DNA from: DASTOB01 sp035720425
Lineage (GTDB): Bacteria > Chloroflexota > Limnocylindria > Limnocylindrales > CSP1-4
Reading direction: 5' to 3'
NCBI GenBank assembly: GCA_035720425.1
Contig: DASTOB010000028.1
Span: 1 to 16,269 of the forward strand
Length of the DNA stretch: 16,269 nucleotides
Below the pieces are notes generated by a model. That model did no database searches. It had not been told where the DNA came from and saw only the letters and a list, made by a program, of their open reading frames with translations. Positions 9,884 to 16,269 of this stretch are shown piece after piece (the stretch's first letter is position 1; every line of letters starts with the position of its first letter). The position numbers and the translations under genes were made by a program.

Positions 9884-11119
9884 TCAGCGGCCCATCACCG
9901 GGCCCGACGTCGTCGGCGCGGCACCGTGGTGGGCGACGAGCGCATGGGCGTCGTCGCCGAGGTGATCGCACGGATCGATGTGGACGAGGACGGTGTCAAG
10001 ACCTTTGATGTCGTGGAGGAGAGCGTGACGAACCTCTTCGGCGACGTGGTGGCCGGCCGCCACGGTCATCTCGCAATCGACGACGACGTGGAGGGTCGCC
10101 TCGAGGCGATGGCCCGTCCAGCGGACCCGAACGGCCTCAGTCTCCTGGACGCCGGGGACCCGAGCGGCAACGCGCTCAACGCTCTCGACGAGGGCCGGGT
10201 CGACGGCGTCCATGAGCCGTCCGAACACCTGGCGAATCGCCCCGACGAGAATGATGACGATCATCGCCGCGATGACGAGGCCCATCAGCGGATCCGCCTG
10301 CGGGAAGCCCAGGGCAACGCCGATCGCGCCGACGACGACGCCGAGCGACGTCACGCCGTCGGTCCGGGCGTGGTAGCCGTCGGCGATGAGCGCGGCCGAC
10401 TGGATCTCGCGCCCGATCCGGATGCGGTACAACGCGATCGCCTCGTTGCCGAGGAAGCCGACGACGCCGGCACCGATCACGATCGGCAGGTAGCCCACCT
10501 CGACCGGGTTGAACAGCCGATCGATCGACTCGAGGACGACCCAGATGGCCGACAGGCCGATCATCAGCACGATGAACAGGCCAGCCAGGTCCTCCGCCCG
10601 CCGGAAGCCGAAGGTGAACCGGCGGGTGGCCGCACGGCGGCCCACGACAAACGCGATCCACAGCGGAATCGAGGTCAGGGCGTCGCCGAAATTGTGGATC
10701 GTGTCGGCAAGCAGGGCGACCGAGTTCGTGACGTACACGAGGCCGAGCTGGATGAGCGCGGTCGCGAAGAGAATGGCGAGACTGATCTTCGTCGCCCGAA
10801 TCCCCTTGGCACTCGATTCGAGCGCCGTGTCGATCTGGTCGGCGGTGTCATGACTGTGCGGCCTGATCAGGCCGACCAGGAAGCCGCGCAGGCCGGTCTC
10901 ATGCTCGTGGCCGTGCTCACCGTGTTCGTGGCCGTGCTCACCGTGTTCGTGGCCGTGCTCATCGTGTTCGTGGCCGTGCTCACCGGGGTTCTCGCTCGAG
11001 GGGCCGGACGCGGCGCTGGCCGAAGCCGCACCCTCGCGTCCCGGGTCGTGCTGGCGCGCGTGCGCGGCGTCGTGCGGATGGGGATGGGGGTGGTCGTGTG
11101 CCTCAGACTCGCGCTCCAC
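9884..11119 (-). CDS. Cation diffusion facilitator (CDF) metal exporter with His-rich N-terminus
   Basis: 411-residue inner-membrane divalent-cation/proton antiporter, most likely for Zn2+ (Co2+ or others possible). An N-terminal cytosolic segment of about 80 residues is extremely His/Glu-rich, with HPHPHPHD and then repeats of GEHGHEH. About six membrane segments follow: roughly 112-132, 135-160, 179-200, 208-232, 245-272 and 277-298. The transport site is HxxxD in two helices: His142/Asp146 (HNFGD) and His250/Asp254 (YHARTD), the usual Zn-type arrangement. A C-terminal dimerisation domain (about 310-385) is present. The GTG at 11119 is chosen because AGGAGGAG lies 6 nt upstream; in-frame GTG 11146, TTG 11149 and ATG 11227 are possible but lack such a site. 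It lies 65 bp before the creatininase-family gene in the same direction and may lead that operon. Confidence 0.92.
   Translation of the reverse strand: MERESEAHDHPHPHPHDAAHARQHDPGREGAASASAASGPSSENPGEHGHEHDEHGHEHGEHGHEHGEHGHEHETGLRGFLVGLIRPHSHDTADQIDTALESSAKGIRATKISLAILFATALIQLGLVYVTNSVALLADTIHNFGDALTSIPLWIAFVVGRRAATRRFTFGFRRAEDLAGLFIVLMIGLSAIWVVLESIDRLFNPVEVGYLPIVIGAGVVGFLGNEAIALYRIRIGREIQSAALIADGYHARTDGVTSLGVVVGAIGVALGFPQADPLMGLVIAAMIVIILVGAIRQVFGRLMDAVDPALVESVERVAARVPGVQETEAVRVRWTGHRLEATLHVVVDCEMTVAAGHHVAEEVRHALLHDIKGLDTVLVHIDPCDHLGDDAHALVAHHGAAPTTSGPVMGR
10901..10984 (-). repeat. Four tandem 21-bp repeats encoding His-rich heptads in the CDF transporter
   Basis: Four near-identical 21-bp units start at 10901, 10922, 10943 and 10964. 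Units two and four are identical and the others differ by a few bases. In the CDF frame each encodes a heptad of the form (G/D)EHGHEH, so copy-number change keeps the frame and alters the number of metal-binding His residues. His-rich loops in CDF/ZIP proteins bind Zn2+ and adjust transport. Confidence 0.9.
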
Positions 11120-11125
11120 GCCGGG

Positions 11126-11133
11126 CTCCTCCT
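11126..11133 (-). promoter_or_regulatory. Strong Shine-Dalgarno site of the CDF gene
   Basis: AGGAGGAG on the minus strand ends 6 nt before GTG 11119. It is the closest match to the anti-Shine-Dalgarno sequence that I saw in the window and decides the CDF start. Confidence 0.65.
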
Positions 11134-11167
11134 CATCCTCCCGCACCAACTTGTCCGGTTGTCTCGA

Positions 11168-11197
11168 ATTGTACTGTCGACCGTCGTATATTGGGAA
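11168..11197 (-). promoter_or_regulatory. Candidate sigma-70-type promoter for the CDF gene and operon
   Basis: On the minus strand TACAAT (11168-11173) is a near-consensus -10. TTCCCA (11192-11197) lies 18 bp upstream and matches TTGACA at four of six positions. Predicted initiation near 11161 gives a leader of about 42 nt to GTG 11119. It lies in a locally AT-richer patch, unusual for this window. Confidence 0.5.
11187..11192 (+). promoter_or_regulatory. Candidate -10 element (TATATT) for the hydrolase/ABC ATPase unit
   Basis: TATATT resembles a -10 hexamer about 50 bp before the hydrolase GTG at 11242. No convincing -35 is present at 16-18 bp, so an activator or another sigma factor might be needed. 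It lies within the spacer and -35 of the opposing CDF promoter, so the two could compete. Confidence 0.3.
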
Positions 11198-11241
11198 GCG
11201 CGGAGTTCCACCGCCCCATCGACTCATCGTGCGAGGTATGC

Positions 11242-12273
11242 GTGACCACGAGCCAGCCGGCCTTCGGCGTGCGCGAGACAACCTGGCACGTGCCGGTCGA
11301 CGGCACGCGATTGGCAGGGACGCTGTCCGCGCCAGCGGACTCCGCCGCGGCGCCGGCCGTGCTCCTGATCGGCGGGACGTTGTCCGACACGCGCGACGGG
11401 GACGTCGATCCACGCACCCGGCCGGGCGTCCCGCCGCACGGCATGTACCGCCGTCTGGCACACGCCCTGGCGCGTGCGGGTCTTGCGTCGTTCCGGTTCG
11501 ACCGTCGAGGATCGGGCGAGAACGAGCCCGGTCCGCGCCCAGACCGGGCAACCGAAATCGCCGACGCGGCTGCCGTGTGGGCGTGGCTTGATCGCCATGG
11601 GAACGTGTCCGGGGCGCAGGCCATGGTCGGCGAGAGCGCTGGGGCGTACGTCCTGTGCCGTCTCGCCGCTGAAGGCCTCGCGCCCAAGGCAGCGGTCCTG
11701 CAGGGAGCCCTCCATCGCTCGATCCCGGAGATGATCGCCTGGAACTACGGGCGGGCGCGCGACTTCATCGGCCGCGGCGACGCGGAACGCCAGTGGCTCG
11801 CGCGAGAACTGCCGATCGAGTACCAGAACGGGGTCCTCGTCGATGCGATGCTCGCTGCGCTCGACGCCGGTGACCGCACCGTTCGGGTCGAGCACGAAGG
11901 CGTCGTCTACGAGCGTTCGCTCGCCGGTCTCGACTACGATCTTCGCCATGCGCCGGCGGACCAGTTCGCGCACCTGACCTGCCCCGTCCTCGTGATCCAT
12001 GGCGCGGAGGACATGAACGTTCCCGTCGAAGACGCGTTCGCCACGATCGCAACCCTGTGGCGGGCCGGCAACCGGTCCGTGGACCTGACGATCCTCGCCG
12101 GCGCGGACCACTCGTTCCAGCTTGGGCCGGACGATCCGGAAGATCGGCTTCGGGAGCGCCTCACGCTTCGGTCGTTCGGGCGTCCGTTCCACCCGGCCTA
12201 TCCCGCGCCGATCGTGGACTTCCTTGCCCGCCACCTGACCCACGGCGGGCCGACTGCATCCGGGGCCCGATGA
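11242..12273 (+). CDS. Alpha/beta-hydrolase (serine hydrolase) of unknown substrate
   Basis: 343-residue alpha/beta-hydrolase-fold protein. The nucleophile elbow is GESAG with Ser132; the likely acid is Asp257 in VIHGAEDMNVP and the base is His290 in GADHSF, giving a complete catalytic triad. LLIGGTLSD near residue 42 probably contributes the oxyanion hole, and FRFDRRGSG (84-92) is the typical strand-4 segment of S33/esterase-like hydrolases. No signal peptide is visible, so it is probably cytosolic. The GTG start is supported by GAGG (11233-11236) at 5 nt; an in-frame extension to 11098 would run through the promoter region and encodes Pro/Arg-rich sequence. The stop overlaps the next ATG as ATGA, tying it to the transporter ATPases. 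It may process imported peptides, esters or amides. Esterase, acylpeptidase and dipeptidyl-peptidase-like activities cannot be separated here. Confidence 0.85.
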   Translation: MTTSQPAFGVRETTWHVPVDGTRLAGTLSAPADSAAAPAVLLIGGTLSDTRDGDVDPRTRPGVPPHGMYRRLAHALARAGLASFRFDRRGSGENEPGPRPDRATEIADAAAVWAWLDRHGNVSGAQAMVGESAGAYVLCRLAAEGLAPKAAVLQGALHRSIPEMIAWNYGRARDFIGRGDAERQWLARELPIEYQNGVLVDAMLAALDAGDRTVRVEHEGVVYERSLAGLDYDLRHAPADQFAHLTCPVLVIHGAEDMNVPVEDAFATIATLWRAGNRSVDLTILAGADHSFQLGPDDPEDRLRERLTLRSFGRPFHPAYPAPIVDFLARHLTHGGPTASGAR

Positions 12274-13298
12274 CCGGTCCGTCAGTCACCCAGCGTCCTG
12301 CGGGGCGCGACAGCGCCCGGGGGCCGCTCCTCGAGATCGCCGACCTCCACGTCGAGTTCCGCACGTCCGCGGGCGTCGTCCGCGCCGTGAACGGGATCGG
12401 CTACGCGCTCGAGGAGGGTGAGGCCCTGGCGATCCTCGGCGAGTCGGGTTCCGGCAAGAGCGTCAGCGTTCGCGCGGTCATGGGTATCCTGCGCGACCCG
12501 AACTGTTCGGTACGTGGGTCCATCCGGTTCCGCGACCAGGAACTCCTCGGCGCCGGTGACGCGCTTCTACGGCGGACGCGCGGCGAGCGGATTGCCATGG
12601 TGTTCCAGGACGCGCTGAGTGCCCTCAACCCGGTCATGTCGGTCGGCGACCAGATCGCCGAGATGTTCCACACGCATCGCGGCATGAGCTGGACGGACGG
12701 GCGGAGGCGGGCCGTTGAGCTCATGGAGCGTGTTGCCATCCCCGACGCCCGCCGGCGGGTCGACGCGTACCCGCACCAGTTTTCGGGCGGAATGCGCCAG
12801 CGGGTCATGATCGCGATGGCGATCGCCCTCGATCCGGAGGTGCTCATCGCGGACGAGCCCACGACGGCCCTCGACGTGACCGTGCAGGCGCAGATCATGG
12901 ATCTGATCATGGATCTGCGGCGTGAGCGCGGGATGAGCCTCATCCTCATCACCCATGACGTTGGGGTCGTCGCCGAGGTGGCCGAGCGGCTCATCGTCAT
13001 GTACGCCGGTCGGATCGTTGAGCAGGGCCGGACGACGGACGTGTACGAGGCCCCGGCCCATCCGTACACCAAGGGGCTGCTCGCCTCGATCCCACAGGTC
13101 GATCGCAGGACGGACCACCTCGACGCCATCCAGGGGACTCCGCCGGACGTCCTTGCGATGCCGTCCGGGTGTGCGTTCCATCCGCGCTGCCCGTACGCGG
13201 CGGAGGTCTGTCGCGTCGACGTCCCGGGGCTGCGCCGCCTCCGGGAGGGACGTGAGGCGGCCTGCCACTTCGCGGAGGCGATCATCGATGGTCGCTGA
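12270..13298 (+). CDS. Peptide/nickel-type ABC transporter ATP-binding protein (DppD/OppD-like)
   Basis: 342-residue cytosolic ATPase of a DppBCDF/OppBCDF importer, pairing with the DppF-like ATPase to drive uptake. Motifs in order: Walker A GESGSGKS (57-64), Q-loop Gln113 (VFQD), signature FSGGMRQR (171-178), Walker B VLIADE (191-196) and H-loop His229 (ITHD). The C-terminal extension holds four cysteines (Cys301, 307, 314, 332), the spacing known to hold a [4Fe-4S] cluster in DppD-type subunits. ATG 12270 overlaps the hydrolase stop as ATGA. The N-terminal 18 residues before LLEIADLHVEF are variable. The cognate permeases are probably the convergent genes at 14363-16221. Confidence 0.95.
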   Translation: MTGPSVTQRPAGRDSARGPLLEIADLHVEFRTSAGVVRAVNGIGYALEEGEALAILGESGSGKSVSVRAVMGILRDPNCSVRGSIRFRDQELLGAGDALLRRTRGERIAMVFQDALSALNPVMSVGDQIAEMFHTHRGMSWTDGRRRAVELMERVAIPDARRRVDAYPHQFSGGMRQRVMIAMAIALDPEVLIADEPTTALDVTVQAQIMDLIMDLRRERGMSLILITHDVGVVAEVAERLIVMYAGRIVEQGRTTDVYEAPAHPYTKGLLASIPQVDRRTDHLDAIQGTPPDVLAMPSGCAFHPRCPYAAEVCRVDVPGLRRLREGREAACHFAEAIIDGR

Positions 13299-14352
13299 GG
13301 GCGAGGTGCTCCTTCGCGTGGAGAACCTGGTCAAGCACTTCCCCATTCGGCGCGGCCTGGGCTTCCGCGCGAGCGAGACGGTCAAGGCGGTGGATGGACT
13401 GTCGTTCGAGCTCAGGCGGGGCGAGACGCTCGGCCTCGTCGGTGAGTCCGGCTGTGGCAAGTCGACCCTCGCGCGGCTGCTCATGCTCCTCGAACCCCCG
13501 ACATCCGGCCGCGCGGTGTTCGATGGGCGGGACATCTTCACGCTCGATCGGCGGTCCCGGTTCGACCTCCGGAGACGGATCCAGATCGTCTTTCAGGACC
13601 CGTACGATTCGCTCCATCCGCGGATGACGGCGGAACAGCTCATCGCCGAGCCATGGGTCATCCACCCGGACGTGGTCCCGCGCGCGGAACGGCGCGCGCG
13701 CGTCCATGAGCTCATGGAGCGGGTTGGGCTCAACCCGTCACAGGCCGGCAACTATCCGCATCAGTTCTCGGGCGGGCAGCGCCAACGGATCGGCATCGCG
13801 CGGGCACTGGCCCTGCAGCCGGACCTCGTCATCTGCGACGAGCCGGTGTCGGCCCTTGACGTGTCGATCCGGGCCCAGGTCCTCAATCTCTTCCGCTCGA
13901 TCCAGGCAGACTTCGGGCTCACCTACATCTTCATCGCCCACGACCTGTCGATCGTCCGCCACGTCTCGGACCGAGTGGCGGTCATGTATCTCGGTCGGGT
14001 CGTGGAGAGCGGCGATCAGGCCGCCGTCTACGATCATCCGAGCCACCCGTACAGCCAGGCCCTCCTGTCCGCCGTTCCGGTGGCCGATCCCCGACTGCGC
14101 GGCAGGCGAACGCGGATCCTCCTGTCGGGTGACCCGCCGAGCCCGACGAACCCCCCATCGGGCTGCCGATTCCGAACGCGATGCTGGAAGGCGACCGAGG
14201 TCTGCGCGGAGGAGACGCCCGATCTCGCGGATCGTGGCCAGGGCCACCCGGTGGCCTGTCATCACGCGGAGGAGCTCCGCTCGGTCCTGCCCGCGTACGC
14301 GGAGCAAGTGGACGCCGCTGCGACGTCGGGCGACGCTTCGCTCCCGACCTGA
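13288..14352 (+). CDS. Peptide/nickel-type ABC transporter ATP-binding protein (DppF/OppF-like)
   Basis: 354-residue partner ATPase. Walker A is GESGCGKST (52-60), Q-loop Gln103 (VFQDPYDSLHP), signature SGGQRQR (161-167), Walker B LVICDE (180-185) and H-loop His218 (IAHD). Four C-terminal cysteines (Cys293, 299, 306, 324) repeat the cluster-type motif of the DppD-like subunit. ATG 13288 lies 11 bp inside the DppD-like gene, with GGAGG at 9 nt before it; overlap and shared reading suggest coupled translation and 1:1 subunits. The Ala/Thr/Ser-rich tail after about residue 335 is dispensable in appearance. Ten bases separate its stop from that of the opposing DppC-like gene. Confidence 0.95.
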   Translation: MVAEGEVLLRVENLVKHFPIRRGLGFRASETVKAVDGLSFELRRGETLGLVGESGCGKSTLARLLMLLEPPTSGRAVFDGRDIFTLDRRSRFDLRRRIQIVFQDPYDSLHPRMTAEQLIAEPWVIHPDVVPRAERRARVHELMERVGLNPSQAGNYPHQFSGGQRQRIGIARALALQPDLVICDEPVSALDVSIRAQVLNLFRSIQADFGLTYIFIAHDLSIVRHVSDRVAVMYLGRVVESGDQAAVYDHPSHPYSQALLSAVPVADPRLRGRRTRILLSGDPPSPTNPPSGCRFRTRCWKATEVCAEETPDLADRGQGHPVACHHAEELRSVLPAYAEQVDAAATSGDASLPT

Positions 14353-14372
14353 CCGGCGGCGGTTAGCGCCGG
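14353..14372. terminator. Candidate hairpin between convergent dppF-like and dppC-like genes
   Basis: CCGGCG (14353-14358) pairs perfectly with CGCCGG (14367-14372) around an 8-nt loop that contains the dppC stop codon. The site would work in both directions, as is common between convergent genes. There is no T-run on either side, so any termination would be of the GC-rich, U-poor type. The stem is only 6 bp. Confidence 0.3.
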
Positions 14373-15247
14373 CGAAGTCGCGGGTCGAGCAGGTCCTCGA
14401 GCAGGTAGCCCGCATAGGTGAAGCCGATCACCGTGACGCTGATCGCCAGTCCGGGTGGCACGACCCACCATTGCCACGACTCGTTGAGGAATGCTCCGCG
14501 GGCCTGCGCCCAATAGAGCATCGAGCCCCACGTCTCCGCGGTTGGATCGCCCAGGCCGAGGAAGCTGAGCGACGCCTCGATGAGGATCGTCTGGGCGGCG
14601 ACGTAGACGAATTGGGCGAGGCCGAGCGGCAGCGTGAGCGGCAGGAGGTACCGGCTCATGATCCGGAGGTTCGAGGCGCCCAGACCGCGGGCCGCGTCGA
14701 CAAATCCGCGCGATCGCAGGGTCAGGGCGCGCGACCGCACGATGCGCGCGGTCTGGGGCCACCAGACGAGGGCGATGATGATCACGAGGTTCGCGACGCT
14801 CGGACCGGCAAATGCGGCGAGAACGATCATGAGCGGCAGGAACGGCATGATGAGGACGCCGTCGGCGACGCGCATGAGCACCTGGTCGACCAGGCCCCCG
14901 AAGTAGCCGGCGATGACGCCGACGAGCGTCCCGATCCCGACCGCGCCGATCGCGGCGATGGCCCCGACGAGGAGCGAGATCCGCGTCCCGAAGATCAACT
15001 CGCTGAGCAGGTCCTGGCCGATGTCGTTCGTGCCGAGCGGATGAGCCTGGCTGGGGGCCTCGAACGGCAGGCCGGTCCGCACGTTCGGGTCGTACGGGGC
15101 GATGATCGGCGCGAGGATGGCAATGCCGATCAGGGCGCCGAGGATGGCAAGCCCGAACAGGCCGATCTTCCGGCCCGCGAGGAACGCCGCCGTCCGCGCG
15201 GTCCGGGAGGCGCCGGTCGTCGAGGCGGCGATCGAGTCGACGGTCAT
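14363..15247 (-). CDS. Peptide/nickel-type ABC transporter permease (DppC/OppC-like)
   Basis: 294-residue inner-membrane subunit of a binding-protein-dependent importer. The first membrane segment (about 28-50, GLFGLAILGALIGIAILAP) is followed by the DppC hallmark PLGTNDIGQDLLSELIFGTR (70-89) and further hydrophobic segments at about 92-115, 131-148, 150-165, 207-230 and 263-285. The EAA coupling loop, which contacts the ATPases, is DAARGLGASNLRIMSRYLLP (185-204). The ATG overlaps the DppB-like stop as ATGA. Length and topology match the family. The gene is on the opposite strand from its presumed ATPases. Confidence 0.94.
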   Translation of the reverse strand: MTVDSIAASTTGASRTARTAAFLAGRKIGLFGLAILGALIGIAILAPIIAPYDPNVRTGLPFEAPSQAHPLGTNDIGQDLLSELIFGTRISLLVGAIAAIGAVGIGTLVGVIAGYFGGLVDQVLMRVADGVLIMPFLPLMIVLAAFAGPSVANLVIIIALVWWPQTARIVRSRALTLRSRGFVDAARGLGASNLRIMSRYLLPLTLPLGLAQFVYVAAQTILIEASLSFLGLGDPTAETWGSMLYWAQARGAFLNESWQWWVVPPGLAISVTVIGFTYAGYLLEDLLDPRLRRR

Positions 15248-16221
15248 CGTCCGCCGACCCTGACCCGCGGATCGAGGACCGGATAGAGGAGGTCGGCGAG
15301 CAGATTCGCGGCGACGATGCTGAGCGTGATGACGAGAAACCCGGCCTGGAGGACCGGGTAGTCGCGCGCGACGACTGACTCGTACATGAGTCGGCCCACC
15401 CCGGGATACGAGAACACGGTCTCGATCACGGTGGCGCCGCTCACGACGGCGCCGAGATGCAGGGCGAACACGGTCAACACCGGCAGGAGGGCATTGCGCA
15501 GGGCATGCCGGAGCACGATGACCCCGCGTCGAAGCCCCTTGGCATACGCGGTGTCGATGAAGTCCTCCTGGAGCACTCCGAGCATCGCGTAGCGAGTGGT
15601 CAGGAAGATGTGCGGGATCGATGCGAGGACGAGGACGGTCAGCGGCATCACGAGGTGGATGGCGATGTCGAACAGCTGGTCGACGAACGCCTCCGGCGGG
15701 ACGATCGACTGAGCCCCGAAGGTGGGCAGGAGGCGCAGGCGAGTCGCGAAGATCGCAATGAACACCATCCCGATCCAGAACGCCGGGAGAGACTGCAGGA
15801 AGACGAACGCGCCGGTCAGCGACACATCTCGCCGGCTGCCACGGTGATACGCCGCGTAGGCACCGAAGAGGATGCCGATCAGCGTCGCAATGAGCAGCCC
15901 GGACCCGGCGAGGAGCAGGGTCCACGGAATCCGGGCGAAGAGGATTTCCGAAACCGGCCGCCCCTGACGGTAGGAGTAGCCCAGGTCGCCCGACACGGTC
16001 TGGCCGACATAGTCGCCGAACTGCTCATAGAGTGGTCGGTCAAGCCCATAGTCGCGCCGGAGCTGGGCGAGTTCGTCGGGTGTCAGCAGGCCGACGTCCG
16101 CACCGGCGATCGTCTGGAGCGGACCACCCGGCGCGAGCCGGGGCAGCATGAAGTTGATGACGAGCGCGAAGAACAGGAGCAGACCGTACTGGATGAGGCG
16201 CCGGGCGAGAATGCGCGTCAC
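15244..16221 (-). CDS. Peptide/nickel-type ABC transporter permease (DppB/OppB-like)
   Basis: 325-residue inner-membrane permease partner. The N-terminus MTRILARRLIQ with a membrane segment at about 11-29, the periplasmic YGLDRPLYEQF motif (58-68) and GDLGYSY (78-84) are typical of DppB. Other membrane segments lie near 99-123, 137-160, 186-207, 248-266 and 293-313. The EAA loop is AYAKGLRRGVIVLRHALRNA (225-244). GTG 16221 is the start: an in-frame TGA occurs seven codons upstream and there is no start codon between. The GTG also overlaps a TGA in another frame as GTGA, suggesting a further upstream gene such as the solute-binding protein. Confidence 0.94.
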   Translation of the reverse strand: MTRILARRLIQYGLLLFFALVINFMLPRLAPGGPLQTIAGADVGLLTPDELAQLRRDYGLDRPLYEQFGDYVGQTVSGDLGYSYRQGRPVSEILFARIPWTLLLAGSGLLIATLIGILFGAYAAYHRGSRRDVSLTGAFVFLQSLPAFWIGMVFIAIFATRLRLLPTFGAQSIVPPEAFVDQLFDIAIHLVMPLTVLVLASIPHIFLTTRYAMLGVLQEDFIDTAYAKGLRRGVIVLRHALRNALLPVLTVFALHLGAVVSGATVIETVFSYPGVGRLMYESVVARDYPVLQAGFLVITLSIVAANLLADLLYPVLDPRVRVGGR

Positions 16222-16269
16222 GCGGTGGCGGTCCCGTCACTACGAGCGGCGGCGGGGCCCGTGGCGGCC
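16218..16269 (-). CDS. Possible 3' end of an upstream gene (16 codons visible)
   Basis: One minus-strand frame is open from the right edge to a TGA at 16218-16220 that overlaps the DppB-like GTG as GTGA, the junction style used elsewhere in this window. The 16 codons read as an Ala/Thr/Gly-rich tail ending DGTATA. In DppABC-type operons the solute-binding protein gene usually lies here, but nothing in these few residues identifies it. Another frame has TAG at 16240-16242, so the true end could be there. Confidence 0.35.
   Translation of the reverse strand, partial: AATGPAAARSDGTATA

Noticed and set aside
10901..10984. Tandem repeats as a possible CRISPR array or iteron origin
   Set aside because: Units are contiguous 21-mers without spacers, lie inside a coding frame and preserve a heptad protein repeat.
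11098..11241. Longer N-terminus for the alpha/beta hydrolase starting at 11098
   Set aside because: The extra 48 codons read as Pro/Arg-rich non-conserved sequence, would cover the CDF start and both promoters, and a ribosome-binding site exists at the GTG at 11242.
9926..11245. 439-codon plus-strand frame with a hydrophobic VFVAVLT repeat that looks like a membrane segment
   Set aside because: The repeat is the complement of the His-rich 21-bp array in the CDF gene. The minus-strand frame has complete CDF motifs.

Overview
This is a GC-rich, tightly packed bacterial window with twelve genes or gene fragments, many GTG starts and repeated 1-11 bp gene overlaps. There is no rRNA, tRNA, IS element or CRISPR array, and no gap longer than about 125 bp. 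The high GC, the long Lhr-type helicase, the F420-type luciferase-like oxidoreductase and the creatininase-family enzyme suit a soil or aquatic Chloroflexota (Limnocylindria-like) or an actinobacterium. This placement is inference from gene content only.

Layout. (1) 1-3110, minus: N-terminal 1036 residues of a large Lhr-family DNA helicase that runs off the left edge. (2) 3158-11119, minus, seven genes in transcription order: His-rich CDF metal transporter, creatininase-family amidohydrolase, LLM flavin/F420 oxidoreductase, FAD-linked oxidase of the alkyl-DHAP-synthase/GlcD type, FGGY sugar kinase, class II aldolase-like protein, and M20 N-carbamoyl-amino-acid/allantoate-type amidohydrolase. 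The last five are joined by zero-gap or 4-bp overlaps and the creatininase lies 10 bp upstream, so these six look like one operon. (3) 11120-11241: divergent regulatory region. (4) 11242-14352, plus: alpha/beta hydrolase, then DppD- and DppF-type ABC ATPases, all overlapping. (5) 14363-16221, minus: DppC- and DppB-type permeases, convergent with the ATPases. A few codons of a possible further upstream gene reach the right edge.

How the genes may work together. The central operon combines two C-N bond hydrolases (creatininase and M20 families), two flavin-type redox enzymes, and a sugar kinase next to an aldolase-fold protein. This looks like catabolism of a compound with both an amide/ureide (or N-heterocyclic) part and a polyol or sugar part, but the substrate cannot be read from the sequence. 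Three of the enzymes belong to divalent-metal-dependent families, which may explain the metal transporter at the head. The flanking peptide/nickel-type ABC transporter is split between two convergent units and its solute-binding protein is not in the window. The most unusual single feature is the aldolase-fold protein: it keeps its three metal-binding histidines but has Ala where the family normally carries the catalytic Glu or Asp.
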